36,780 nt of DNA from Clostridium tunisiense TJ (GCF_000300195.1 NZ_AMQH01000001.1:1-36780), one strand, 5' to 3'. Shown: positions 26,700 through 35,807, counted from the stretch's first letter. Program-made: numbers and translations. Notes: a model not told the origin generated them from the letters alone.

Positions 26700-27197
26700 T
26701 TATAAATTTTCCCAGTTGATGTAATTATTTAACTTCTCTACAAACTTAGTTAAATATTTCTCCTCAAGTTCTGTGAATCTATTAAGCACTGGACTATCTA
26801 TATCTAGCACACCATAGACTTTATCCTCTTTAATTAATGGAATTACGATTTCTGAATTAGAAGCACTATCACAAGCAATGTGCCCTGGGAACTCATGAAC
26901 ATTAGCTATTCTTTGTGTGTTTTTTGTACTTACTGCTGTACCGCATACTCCATTACCAACTTTTATTCTGTTACAAGCAGGCTTTCCTTGGAAAGGTCCA
27001 AGAACAAGTTCACCATTACGCATAAAGTAAAACCCACTCCAGTTTAGTTTATCCATAACTGCATAAATAATTGCACTAGCGTTAGATATGTTAGCGTAAA
27101 GATCACTTTCAGAACTTAACTGTCCTTCAAGTAAAATTAGCATATATTTATATTTTTCTTCTGTAGTCATTTTATCTAAAGCACCTAATTTAATCAC
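26700..27197 (-). CDS. msrC: Free methionine-(R)-sulfoxide reductase (GAF domain)
   Basis: 165 residues, start GTG at 27,197 with AGGAGG 8 nt upstream. One GAF domain covers most of the protein. The three redox cysteines of the fRMsr family are present with the exact spacing of the E. coli enzyme: Cys75 (PACNRI), Cys85 (NGVCGT) and Cys109 (HIACDS), i.e. 10 and 24 residues apart. Further conserved: WSGFYF near the start, SEIVIPL and VYGVLDIDSP. It reduces free Met-R-sulfoxide, normally with thioredoxin, and belongs to oxidative stress repair in the cytoplasm. Middle gene of the unit with the carbonic-anhydrase-like gene and cvfB. Confidence 0.92.
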   Translation of the reverse strand: MIKLGALDKMTTEEKYKYMLILLEGQLSSESDLYANISNASAIIYAVMDKLNWSGFYFMRNGELVLGPFQGKPACNRIKVGNGVCGTAVSTKNTQRIANVHEFPGHIACDSASNSEIVIPLIKEDKVYGVLDIDSPVLNRFTELEEKYLTKFVEKLNNYINWENL

Positions 27198-27260
27198 TAT
27201 TTAAACCTCCTAAACCCTTAAATCAATCTTATTTATTTTACTTTCTTTTGCTTTTAAAGC

Positions 27261-27767
27261 CTAAAGTTTTTTATGTTCTTCTGCCATCTCTAAATAATGA
27301 ATAGCGGAAGATTTTATAGAAGCTATTTCTTCTGAGCTTAATTCTCTTACTACCTTAGCTGGTGATCCAATGCAAAGCACTCCACTAGGGATCTTTTTCC
27401 CTTGAGTTACTAAACTTCCAGCTCCTATAATAGTATTCTCACCAATTTCTGCATTATTTAATATGATTGAACCCATACCTATTAAAACATTATTATTTAT
27501 TTTGCACCCATGTATTACACAGTTATGGCCAATGGTTACATTATCTCCAATTTCTGTTGGGGTGTTAAAATCATTATGTACTGTTGTATTTTCTTGTATG
27601 TTTGTATTTTTACCTATGGTAGTATAATCCATATCACTTCTGATTACAGTTCCATACCATATATTTGCATTATCATCAATACTAACTTGCCCTATTACAG
27701 TAGCATTTTCTGCAACAAAACAAGATTCTTTTATGCTAGGCATTTTTCCTTTGTAGCTTTTTATCAT
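27261..27767 (-). CDS. Gamma-class carbonic anhydrase-like (left-handed beta-helix) protein
   Basis: 168 residues; the start at 27,767 has AAAGGGGAAAGC upstream. Hexapeptide-repeat left-handed beta-helix from ~10 to ~140 (ENATVIGQVSIDDNANIWYG, NTNIQENTTVHNDF, IGDNVTIGHNCVIHGCKIN), with His residues at the TVHND and IGHNCVIHG positions where the trimeric gamma-CA family binds metal. The C-terminal helix is RELSSEEIASIKSSAIHYLE. Relatives (YrdA/PaaY) are annotated as gamma carbonic anhydrase family; carbonic anhydrase activity is demonstrated for few of them. First gene of the unit. Confidence 0.88.
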   Translation of the reverse strand: MIKSYKGKMPSIKESCFVAENATVIGQVSIDDNANIWYGTVIRSDMDYTTIGKNTNIQENTTVHNDFNTPTEIGDNVTIGHNCVIHGCKINNNVLIGMGSIILNNAEIGENTIIGAGSLVTQGKKIPSGVLCIGSPAKVVRELSSEEIASIKSSAIHYLEMAEEHKKL

Positions 27768-28330
27768 AGCTTTCCCCTTTCCAGTATCTCTATCAATCTT
27801 TTACCAAAATTTATATAAGTTTACCCTTTATTATATCATTAATACTTCGATATAATAAGAATAACCTTGAAAATATTTTTAAAGTTATAGAATGCAATAA
27901 AGAGACTACACTAACAATAAACCTCCTTTTGCATTCTTTTTCATATAAGTTACTTTAATATAATTTTATTATTAAATTTTTTAAAAAAGTAAAAAATTAA
28001 ACTGTACATAGTTTTAACTTATAAGGACCCAAATTTAACAATAAACTTATAATTGAAACCTACTTTGTTTCTCTTAAGACTTTTTAAAGATGAATGAGTT
28101 AAAGTTCCATCATGGAACCCTTTAGCTTTAATAAAACATAAAAAACCTAAAGAGATACGAGCTTACTTTAACACTCTAAAATATGAACAGAATTTTAAAT
28201 GTCAAGCAAATTCCTTGAAATTTTTTTATAAAAATTTTTTTATAAATTCAATTCCTTTTAAATCCTAGAAACTCAAAGAGTGTAGTTGTTTTTACAAATT
28301 TTTACTATGAAGTTAGGGCCATTTTTGCAG
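27768..28330. other. Intergenic region upstream of nrdJ
   Basis: Very AT-rich and without a gene. It contains the palindrome GTTCCAT-C-ATGGAAC at 28,104-28,118. I looked for a cobalamin riboswitch because nrdJ uses B12, and saw neither its conserved core nor the typical B12 box. Confidence 0.5.
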
Positions 28331-28359
28331 TTGATTAATTAATTACTTTGGTATATAAT
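28331..28359 (+). promoter_or_regulatory. nrdJ promoter
   Basis: -35 TTGATT (28,331-28,336), exactly 17 bp, perfect -10 TATAAT (28,354-28,359). The first NrdR box overlaps the end of the -10. Confidence 0.75.
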
Positions 28360-28373
28360 ACCACATATAGTAG
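28358..28373 (+). promoter_or_regulatory. NrdR box 1 (weaker)
   Basis: ATACCACATATAGTAG matches about 11 of 16 positions of the NrdR consensus acaCwAtATvTwGtgt, including the central A-T-v-T-w-G. It overlaps the -10 hexamer. Confidence 0.55.
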
Positions 28374-28388
28374 TACACTATTAATAAA

Positions 28389-28404
28389 CAACTACATATT
28401 GTGT
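28389..28404 (+). promoter_or_regulatory. NrdR box 2 (strong)
   Basis: CAACTACATATTGTGT matches about 13 of 16 positions of the NrdR consensus. Its start lies 31 bp after that of box 1, three helical turns, the spacing typical of paired NrdR boxes. Confidence 0.7.
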
Positions 28405-28419
28405 ATCATTTTATTTTAT

Positions 28420-28466
28420 AGGGGGTGACTTTGCTGGTCTTTTCGTTGGGATGACTAGCATTTATT
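28420..28466 (+). promoter_or_regulatory. Shine-Dalgarno separated from the nrdJ start by a hairpin
   Basis: AGGGGGTGA (28,420-28,428) is the only strong Shine-Dalgarno but lies 38 nt from the ATG. Between them TGCTGGTC (28,432-28,439) can pair with GACTAGCA (28,453-28,460), 8 bp with one G-U and a 13-nt loop. When folded, the remaining linear spacing is 3+6 = 9 nt, close to optimal. Confidence 0.55.
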
Positions 28467-31466
28467 ATGAAGAGCATAAATAATATTATTAAAAGATATT
28501 ACACAAAACCACTAGATATAGATAAAAATCTTACTGTATATGATTTATTTCACTGGAAAAAGGTTGATGTATTTTTAAAGGATTATAAATCCAATACAGT
28601 AATCGTTGATATGAAAGATTTAGAGTTCCCTGAGAACTATTCCCAAAATGCCTGTGACATTATTGCTTCTAAATATTTTAAAAAAGCAATGGTTCCAAAT
28701 GAAGTTGGCTATGAGAATAGCATGAAGATGGTAGTTCATAGAATAGTAAACTTTTGGTGTGAAGCTCTAAAGGATGAGGGAATAATTTCTACAGAGGATG
28801 AATTTAAAATACTATACGATGAGTTAGCGTATTGCTTTTTAAATCAAATGTATGCCCCAAACTCTCCTCAATGGTTTAATACTGGCCTTAAACTATCTTA
28901 TGGTATTGCTGGTGAAAGCCAAGATAATTTTTATTATGATGAAAAATTAGGAAAAGTAGTTAAAAGTGAAGATGGATACACTCGCACACAAGCATCCGCT
29001 TGTTTTATTTTGTCCATTGAAGATAAGTTATTAGGTGATCATTCAATTTCTGAGCAATATGTAACAGAAACTAAACTATTTAAAGGTGGTTCTGGTACTG
29101 GAACAAACTATGCTTCCTTAAGAGCAAAGGGAGAGCTTCTTTCTGGAGGAGGAGTTTCTTCTGGAGTTATGAGTTTCCTAAAGGGCTTCGATAGAAATGC
29201 AGGAGCAATTAAATCTGGTGGTACCACAAGAAGAGCAGCTAAGATGGTTTGCCTTGATGTAGACCACCCAGAAATAATGGACTTTATTAAGTGGAAAGCT
29301 AAAGAAGAAGATAAAGTTCGTGCCTTAGGTAAAATGGGTTACGATGCTACCTTTGAAGGTGAAGCTTATGAAACTGTTTCAGGCCAAAATGGAAATAACT
29401 CTATTAGATTTAGTGATGAATTCATGAACAAGGTTGATAATCTTGAAGTTCATCCTAATGAAACTCTAATGCTAAAAGGTAGAGTGGATAGTAAGTTAGA
29501 TAAAGAAGTAAAAGTTCAGGAGCTTTGGGATTTATTTAATAGTTCTGCTTGGCAATGTGCTGATCCAGCACCTCAGTTTGATGATACTTTCAATGCATGG
29601 CACACTTGTCCCGCTGGAGAAGACGGAGCATATGGCGCTAAGTACAATAGAATCAATTGCACTAATCCTTGTGGAGAATATGCTTTCTTAGATGATACTT
29701 CATGCAACTTAGCATCTATAAACATTTATAAGTTTTATGATGTTAACAATAAATCTTTTGATTTAGATGGATATATTCACTTAGTATCTTTAGTTCAACT
29801 AGCCCTTGAAGCTTCAATTCACTGGGGACAATTCCCAACTGAAGATATTGCTCGCAAAACCCATCTATTTAGAACCACTGGTCTTGGAATTGCTAACTTA
29901 GCTTCTTTACTCATGGTTATGGGACACCCTTATGACTCTGAAGAAGCAAGAGCTATATCTGCTGCCTTAATAGGTTCTCTTACAGCAACTTCTTATTCTA
30001 CTTCTGCTTTAATGGCAAAAGCTCTTAGTCCATTTGAGAAGTACGAAATAAATAAGGACTATATGTTAGCTGTAATTAGAAATCATGGAAGAGTTGCTGG
30101 TGCAGTGAATACTCCTTATGAGAATTTACATTATAAGCCTTTAGAGGTTGATCATGAAATACTAAAGAAAAATAATCTTGGACATCTTTCTAAAGCCTTA
30201 AGAAACCTTTGGAAAGAAGCTATTGAAGCTGGAGAAAAATATGGCTTTAGAAATGCTCAAGTGTCTGTAATCGCACCAACTGGTACAATTTCCTTTGCTA
30301 TGGATTGTGGTGCTACCTCTATTGAGCCATACTTCTCTCATTTTATTTACAAAAAGCTTTCAGGGGGCGGTTTTATGACTATCGTAAACCCTGTTATTGA
30401 AGCTGCATTAGATAACTTAGGTTATAATGAGGAAGAAATTAAAGACATAGTTGAATATATTTTAAGAAAAGAAACTGTTACAGAAAATGGTTTTGAATAT
30501 GAGAAAATTGTAGATGGTAAAATTGAAGGGGCTCCTCACCTTAAAGAGGAACATCTTGCAATATTTGATACTGCAAATAAATGTGGTAGTGGTAGCAGAT
30601 ATATTAAACCAATGGGCCACGTTCTAATGATGTCTGCCATAACTCCATTAATTTCTGGAGCTATCTCTAAAACTGTTAACTTACCTAAAACTGCTTCAAT
30701 TGATGATTTTAAAAGAGTTGTGTTAACTTCTTGGAAACTTGGAGTAAAAGGTATTTCCCTTTATAGAGATGGTTGTAAAGCAAGTCAACCTCTTAACTCT
30801 ACAAGTTTAAATGAGGATGATAAAGTTTCTTTAGAAGATTTAACTTACAACCAATTATTAGAAAAAGCAAAGTATTTACAGCATAAATCTGTGGTTTCAA
30901 CTAGAGAAAAGCTACAAGGAATAAGATTTGGCACTACTCATCCAGCTCAAATAGATGATGTTAAAATCTATACCACAGTTAATAGAAATGAGCATGGGGA
31001 AATATCTGAAATTTATATGACTACAGATAGAGAAGGAACTATTATAACAGGACTTTTAAATTCCTTATCTAAATCAATTTCAGTAATGCTACAATATCAT
31101 GTTCCTGCTAGCGATATTGCTAAAATGCTTAGAGGTCAAAAATATGAACCTTATGGTTTCGTTCAAAAGCATCCATACATTAAAAATGTATCCTCTATTT
31201 CTGATTTAATTAGTAAAATCATCGATATAGAGCTCGGAGACTTTTCTAGATGCCAGGTTAAACCTGACAACTATGAGGGCATTACTAGCAGAGCTAGAAC
31301 TCTTATAGCTGAAAATGAAATCTCAAGTTCAATAGAAGATCCTTCTTCAATTACAGGTGAAAGAATTTACTCTGAGGTTTGTTCTCACTGTTCAAGTACT
31401 AGATTAGTTAAAAATGGCACTTGCAAGGTTTGCCAAGATTGTGGAACAACTACAGGATGTAGTTAA
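28467..31466 (+). CDS. nrdJ: Class II (adenosylcobalamin-dependent) ribonucleotide reductase
   Basis: 999 residues, as in the long NrdJ form. The start is the ATG at 28,467: an in-frame TGA lies at 28,452-28,454, and MKSINNIIKRYYTKP matches the family N-terminus. Motifs: ASACFILSIED (first redox Cys), KGGSGTGTNYASLRAKGE, the radical site NPCGE with Asn400, thiyl Cys402 and Glu404, DTSCNLASIN (partner Cys), APTGTISFAMDCGATSIEP, and a C-terminal cysteine cluster (CSHC at 972-975, CKVCQDC at 986-992, Cys998) that acts as reductant relay or zinc ribbon. It makes deoxyribonucleotides with B12, independent of oxygen. The promoter carries paired NrdR boxes, so repression by NrdR-dATP is expected. 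Confidence 0.97.
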   Translation: MKSINNIIKRYYTKPLDIDKNLTVYDLFHWKKVDVFLKDYKSNTVIVDMKDLEFPENYSQNACDIIASKYFKKAMVPNEVGYENSMKMVVHRIVNFWCEALKDEGIISTEDEFKILYDELAYCFLNQMYAPNSPQWFNTGLKLSYGIAGESQDNFYYDEKLGKVVKSEDGYTRTQASACFILSIEDKLLGDHSISEQYVTETKLFKGGSGTGTNYASLRAKGELLSGGGVSSGVMSFLKGFDRNAGAIKSGGTTRRAAKMVCLDVDHPEIMDFIKWKAKEEDKVRALGKMGYDATFEGEAYETVSGQNGNNSIRFSDEFMNKVDNLEVHPNETLMLKGRVDSKLDKEVKVQELWDLFNSSAWQCADPAPQFDDTFNAWHTCPAGEDGAYGAKYNRINCTNPCGEYAFLDDTSCNLASINIYKFYDVNNKSFDLDGYIHLVSLVQLALEASIHWGQFPTEDIARKTHLFRTTGLGIANLASLLMVMGHPYDSEEARAISAALIGSLTATSYSTSALMAKALSPFEKYEINKDYMLAVIRNHGRVAGAVNTPYENLHYKPLEVDHEILKKNNLGHLSKALRNLWKEAIEAGEKYGFRNAQVSVIAPTGTISFAMDCGATSIEPYFSHFIYKKLSGGGFMTIVNPVIEAALDNLGYNEEEIKDIVEYILRKETVTENGFEYEKIVDGKIEGAPHLKEEHLAIFDTANKCGSGSRYIKPMGHVLMMSAITPLISGAISKTVNLPKTASIDDFKRVVLTSWKLGVKGISLYRDGCKASQPLNSTSLNEDDKVSLEDLTYNQLLEKAKYLQHKSVVSTREKLQGIRFGTTHPAQIDDVKIYTTVNRNEHGEISEIYMTTDREGTIITGLLNSLSKSISVMLQYHVPASDIAKMLRGQKYEPYGFVQKHPYIKNVSSISDLISKIIDIELGDFSRCQVKPDNYEGITSRARTLIAENEISSSIEDPSSITGERIYSEVCSHCSSTRLVKNGTCKVCQDCGTTTGCS

Positions 31467-31585
31467 CTTTTATAGAATTGAGCATTTCAAAACAATAATA
31501 CATTTATAATATGTTGTTAATGTATTAACCTACATCGAATGAAATTAGTTATATTCGATTAAGTAATTATTCTTTTATTAAAAAT

Positions 31586-31626
31586 AAAAAATCACTATTT
31601 ATTTTAAGTATAAATAGTGATTTTTT
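31586..31626. terminator. Bidirectional terminator between nrdJ and the RiPP operon
   Basis: AAAAAATCACTATTTA pairs perfectly with TAAATAGTGATTTTTT (16 bp) around a 9-nt loop. It serves nrdJ (plus) and the MFS gene (minus). Confidence 0.92.
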
Positions 31627-31709
31627 ATATAAAGAGATAATGTTATTCAGAAGTTCATTTGCTCCTAAATACCCCTAATACTATTAGAAATATATTATAT
31701 ATTCATCCA

Positions 31710-32957
31710 TTAATTATCTGCAACCGGTTCACTGAATTCTATGATTTCACTTTTAATCTCATGTAATTTACTAATTTTTATATACATAAATAGGCCTACC
31801 ACTATAAATAACAGCCCTGCTAATTTCCATACATTTATCAGTGAAAACGCTTCAATTAATACGCCACTTAAAAATGATGCTAATGGTGCTGCCGCAAGCA
31901 TAACCATAGTAGCAACTGATCCTACTCTTCCTAAGTATCTTTCATCACAAGACTTCTGTATTTCAGTAAAACTCCAAGATCCAATTATGGATGAAATTGC
32001 ACCTACAGAAAAGAACATAATAAACAATATATATTGTGATTTTATATAGCAAGAAATAAGTATTACCACTCCTAATAATACAAGATTATATAGATATGCA
32101 TTTTTTAACTTTATGTTTTTCTTTACTAGGATTGGATAGAGTATTCCTCCCACGATACTTCCTATGGTCAATGTTGTCATAAATATTCCTGCCCAAGTTG
32201 GACTTAAACTAAATATTTGATCTACTGCCACTGGAACAAACCTTTCTAATGGCACTAATAGCGCACTTAAAATTAGTATTCCTAGAAATAGTATCGGTAT
32301 TAACTTAGTAGTAAATATATATTTTACCCCTTCTTTAAAATCAGATATAATTTCTAAGGCTTTTCCTATTTTTTTCTCTTGACTTTTTGGTAACTTAATT
32401 ACTAATACAGCAACTCCAGACAATAAGAAAGTTATAGAGTCAAATATAAACAATACTTCTTTATTCACAAATACAATTAGTAATCCTGCTAATGAGTAAC
32501 CTAATATTCCTGCAATCCTACCAAGTACGGTTGAAACTGAGTTAACTAAATGTAATTCTTCTTTATCTACTATTGATACAAATACAATATTAGCACAAGG
32601 TTCGAAGAAACTTTCTGCAACAGAAACTAATACTGCCATGCTATAAATATGCCATAGTTGAATTGTTCCACTGAACATTAGCACTGGTATTAAAATAATC
32701 GCTCCAGCTCTTACCATTTCAGCAATAAACATTATTCTCTTTTTACTATATCTATCAGCAATTACTCCTGCAATTGGACTTATTAAAAAATTCGGTATCA
32801 TACTAAACAACATAACAGTTCCCATCGCTACTGCTGAACCTGTAAGATCATACACAAGGTACATTAGTGCTAAACTTTCAAGAGAATCTCCAAACCTGGA
32901 TAATACTCTTGAAAGCACAAAAATTAGTGCATTCCTATTTTTTAATAATTTAATCAT
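31710..32957 (-). CDS. MFS exporter of the RiPP operon
   Basis: 415 residues from ATG 32,957 (MIKLLKNRNALIFVLSRVLS); the frame opens at a TTG at 32,990, but GAGGAG lies 8 nt upstream of 32,957. About 12 membrane segments; motif A GVIADRYSKKR in the first cytoplasmic loop, repeated weakly as GILYPILVKKN in the second half, and FGDSLESLALMYLVYDLTG in TM1-TM2, all typical of the MFS_3/H+-antiporter drug-efflux type. It follows the second maturase by 57 bp on the same strand and is the last gene before the terminator. Export of, or self-protection from, the mature peptide is the simplest role; no peptidase-containing ABC transporter is present in the window. Confidence 0.85.
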   Translation of the reverse strand: MIKLLKNRNALIFVLSRVLSRFGDSLESLALMYLVYDLTGSAVAMGTVMLFSMIPNFLISPIAGVIADRYSKKRIMFIAEMVRAGAIILIPVLMFSGTIQLWHIYSMAVLVSVAESFFEPCANIVFVSIVDKEELHLVNSVSTVLGRIAGILGYSLAGLLIVFVNKEVLFIFDSITFLLSGVAVLVIKLPKSQEKKIGKALEIISDFKEGVKYIFTTKLIPILFLGILILSALLVPLERFVPVAVDQIFSLSPTWAGIFMTTLTIGSIVGGILYPILVKKNIKLKNAYLYNLVLLGVVILISCYIKSQYILFIMFFSVGAISSIIGSWSFTEIQKSCDERYLGRVGSVATMVMLAAAPLASFLSGVLIEAFSLINVWKLAGLLFIVVGLFMYIKISKLHEIKSEIIEFSEPVADN

Positions 32958-33014
32958 AATCTTAACTCCTCTGCCCTTTTTTGGGTACAATTAATATTAT
33001 CAAACCATATATTC

Positions 33015-34280
33015 TTAGCAAATTCCTTCCAACTTTTTAATTGAACATTTTTTCATAATTTTTGCCACTGTACAGTAATTCTCAAAATTACCACCCCAGC
33101 TATCATAATTTGAGTATGCTAAGCACTTATTACAGTAATCTTTAATGTTACAGTTTATACATTTCTCTGGTGTTTCAAATAAATGTGAACAAAGTATTTC
33201 CTTGGCTTTTTCTCCTTCCCAGATGTCTTCCAAACTTTCATGAATTATATTTCCCATACTTTTTCTTACAAGTTCGCATGGATGTACCTCTCCCTCTGGG
33301 GATACCCATAGCTTTGTTTTACATGCTGAACAATATGATTTAGAGAAATTACAGTAATTATTTTCGTGTAGCCATTCAATTGTTTCTTCTTTTACTTGAA
33401 ATTTGGAATTGTCTCTATCATCACCTATGTTAGGTAATATATCGTGCCCAATAATGAAAGGAATCTTATTATTCTCTAAAAACTCAATATTTTCTTTCAT
33501 ACTATGTTCGTTTTCTGAAGTTACGATGTGCTTAAATAAATAAGGAATATTATACTTTTCTAAAATTTTGCTTACTTTAATTGTTTGTTTATAGGATCCT
33601 CTAACTTGTGTAAATTCATCAAAATCTGCTTCTATAGAGGAGTGATATGATATAACTATTTCTAGATCATCATATGTTGATAATTTTTTTACTATCTCTT
33701 CATTCATTAGCGAACCATTTGTTTGTACATTAAGTTTAAATCCTAGTTTATGTGCCAAATCTATGATATCCATTATATTAGGATGTAAAAAAACTTCACC
33801 TCCTGTAATTAGTAAATTAACAACTCCAAGCTTTTTTAACTTATTTAGGACACCTTTGATATCTTCAAAACTCATTGTTTTTTGTTCCAAACTATCAATA
33901 AAGCAGTATTTACATTTGTAGTTACAGCTATAAGTTATTTCGAGGTTTGCATGTACAGGAGTTCTACTATTTAACGCAAGTGAACCGAACTTCTCTAACT
34001 GTCTCTTCATGTCAAGATTTATTCCAATATCAGTGTTGGACTTATCAGTAACTACAATGTTTGCGCTCATTAATATATCTAAATCCTTTTCACTATACAT
34101 TCTTAAAATTTCTTCCATAGTCTTTTTATTCTTGTTTATATCTTCAATCAACTCCAGATACTTTTCTTTAATAAATAATGGTATATGCTGCTTATTGTGT
34201 TTAATCATCAAGTATTTTTTTCCATTTCTCAGCATATTAATCTTTATATTAGTATTTAAACCAAAACTAGATTCTTTCAT
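33015..34280 (-). CDS. Radical SAM/SPASM peptide maturase with RRE-like N-terminus
   Basis: 421 residues. The start at 34,280 lies 5 nt after the stop of the upstream maturase, and its ribosome binding site (GAAGGAG) is inside that gene, so translation is coupled. Residues ~1-80 look like a PqqD/RRE leader-binding domain (KKYLMIKHNKQHIPLFIKEK, then helices). The radical SAM core has CNYKCKYC (Cys119, 123, 126) and ITGGEVFLHPNI (GGE). The C-terminal SPASM region holds cysteines at 310, 317, 320, 335, 364, 374, 377, 383, 386, 403, plus 412 and the terminal 421, with YCSACKTKLWVSPEGEVHPC typical of the fold. Such enzymes cross-link precursor peptides, often forming thioethers from Cys. The substrate is inferred to be the tandem precursors at 35,808-36,728. 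Confidence 0.88.
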   Translation of the reverse strand: MKESSFGLNTNIKINMLRNGKKYLMIKHNKQHIPLFIKEKYLELIEDINKNKKTMEEILRMYSEKDLDILMSANIVVTDKSNTDIGINLDMKRQLEKFGSLALNSRTPVHANLEITYSCNYKCKYCFIDSLEQKTMSFEDIKGVLNKLKKLGVVNLLITGGEVFLHPNIMDIIDLAHKLGFKLNVQTNGSLMNEEIVKKLSTYDDLEIVISYHSSIEADFDEFTQVRGSYKQTIKVSKILEKYNIPYLFKHIVTSENEHSMKENIEFLENNKIPFIIGHDILPNIGDDRDNSKFQVKEETIEWLHENNYCNFSKSYCSACKTKLWVSPEGEVHPCELVRKSMGNIIHESLEDIWEGEKAKEILCSHLFETPEKCINCNIKDYCNKCLAYSNYDSWGGNFENYCTVAKIMKKCSIKKLEGIC

Positions 34281-34285
34281 ACTCC

Positions 34286-35401
34286 CTAAGCTCCTTCAAC
34301 CATATCTATAGATTTTTTACTTTGACTCCTCGTATCAACTTGTGATAAAATTTCTGCACTTTTACATTTTGAAGATATATCTTCATACATTCTAACTTCC
34401 CCAGGGCAATATAAGCAGTAATCCCTCTTTTCACATTTATTACACTTTTCATGCCTTTTTAGCTCATTTTTAATTATCCCCTTCATCTCATCGGATTCCC
34501 ATATATCATCAAAATTGCTATCTAATATATTTCCTACTTCTTTTCTAAACTTCATACAGGGAAGGACCTTACCTTGATTTGTAATAGCAAAATTAGATTG
34601 TCCAGCACTGCATCCATATTCTCTTATATTCTTTTTCATATTCTCAATATTTTTACCGTAAAATTTTTTCAAATTTTCAATTTGACTTTTTTTCACAGCA
34701 TAGTTTTCAATCATATCATAACCTTCAAAAGTTGGGCCTACATCATAAGTAAATCTAATTTTTGTATTATAGTTTCTCATAAAACTTTCAAATGCATCAT
34801 ATAAGTCAATATTTTCACTTGTCAATGTAGTCACAACATTAAATTTCAAGTTATTATTCTTTAATAAATCTATTCCACTAATAAACTTTTTGAAATTTCC
34901 AATCTTCCCACTTAATTTATCAAATTGTTGTTCTGTCGGTGCTATCAAAGAAATATTTATGATTTTCACATAGCCACTCTTTAATTCATCAATAATTTCC
35001 TTAGTCAAAAGGCTTCCATTTGTAAATACTCCCAAGATAAATTTTTGTTCATTTATATATTTTAAAATCTCTAAAATATCTTTACGAGCTAAAACTTCTC
35101 CTCCAGTAATATTTAAGAAAATAATTCCTGTCTTCTTTAATTTATCAAGTATTTGTTTTATTTGGTCAGTATCTAAATCGTTTTGATTTTTTAGGCTTTT
35201 TGCATAACAATAATAACAATCGAAGTTGCATTTTTCTGTAATTTCAAATGTTGCACTAATCGGTATTCTCTCTCTTTGGAGAATCTCTCCTACCTCTTTT
35301 TCATCAGTAATCATTCTTCCATGATAATCCAATCCCATTTTAAAGTTTTTAGTGTTCACATATATATATCCAAAGTTAACTTTTCTTTTCACTAAGTCCA
35401 T
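34286..35401 (-). CDS. Second radical SAM/SPASM peptide maturase
   Basis: 371 residues from ATG 35,401, chosen because GGAGG ends 5 nt upstream; an in-frame codon 33 nt earlier has none. A short N-terminal part (~1-45, KVNFGYIYVNTKNFKMGLDY) may be a reduced RRE. The radical SAM motif is CNFDCYYC (Cys58, 62, 65) with NITGGEVLARKDIL. The SPASM domain: Cys264, Cys282 (GKVLPCMKFRKEVGN), Cys320, 323, 329, 332 (CNKCEKRDYCLYC) and Cys346. It is clearly related to, but distinct from, the next gene (both share the ITGGEV and VGNI...DIWE patterns), so the two could make different bonds or act on different precursors. It lies downstream of the precursor array and overlaps no other gene. Confidence 0.88.
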   Translation of the reverse strand: MDLVKRKVNFGYIYVNTKNFKMGLDYHGRMITDEKEVGEILQRERIPISATFEITEKCNFDCYYCYAKSLKNQNDLDTDQIKQILDKLKKTGIIFLNITGGEVLARKDILEILKYINEQKFILGVFTNGSLLTKEIIDELKSGYVKIINISLIAPTEQQFDKLSGKIGNFKKFISGIDLLKNNNLKFNVVTTLTSENIDLYDAFESFMRNYNTKIRFTYDVGPTFEGYDMIENYAVKKSQIENLKKFYGKNIENMKKNIREYGCSAGQSNFAITNQGKVLPCMKFRKEVGNILDSNFDDIWESDEMKGIIKNELKRHEKCNKCEKRDYCLYCPGEVRMYEDISSKCKSAEILSQVDTRSQSKKSIDMVEGA

Positions 35402-35807
35402 TTTGTCCTCCAAGTTATAGATAAAAATACACAACTACATTACTGCTATTGCGTATTTTTACCAATATTAAAAAATTCAATTATTTTTAAATTAAAACTA
35501 AGACAAGATTCACTTAGAGGTTGTTCCAATACTGAGCTTAACTTAAACCCCTAACATAATTCTTCTCACCTTCAACACCTATACTCTTGTAGTGATCCCA
35601 CTAAAACTCTTGCATGTTAACTAATATTTGAGTTAAAATTATTCATTTTTCACAAATCAAAATTTCACTCTATTTAGAGTTGACACATGCATACAAATTA
35701 AAGCTTTGTATCTCTACGCATAGTAACGTAACTTAATTAGTTTTGCTAACCTTCCGGCTTAACTACAGTAAGTAAAACAACTTAATCAGTTATACCCCTC
35801 TTCTGAT
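35402..35807. other. Spacer between last precursor and first maturase, with a degenerate array unit
   Basis: No gene. On the minus strand 35,707-35,753 (GGTTAGCAAAACTAATTAAG, then ACTATGCGTAG) resembles the start of the 119-bp spacer of the precursor array (GGTTAATAAAACTAAATAAA, ACTAGGGGTTA), so it is a decayed extra unit. A small hairpin TAGTG/CACTA is near 35,592-35,605. The long untranslated gap would let precursors be made in excess over maturases (inference). Confidence 0.5.

Noticed and set aside
27768..28330. Cobalamin riboswitch upstream of nrdJ
   Set aside because: None of the conserved B12-box sequence or core helices is visible; NrdR boxes explain regulation better.
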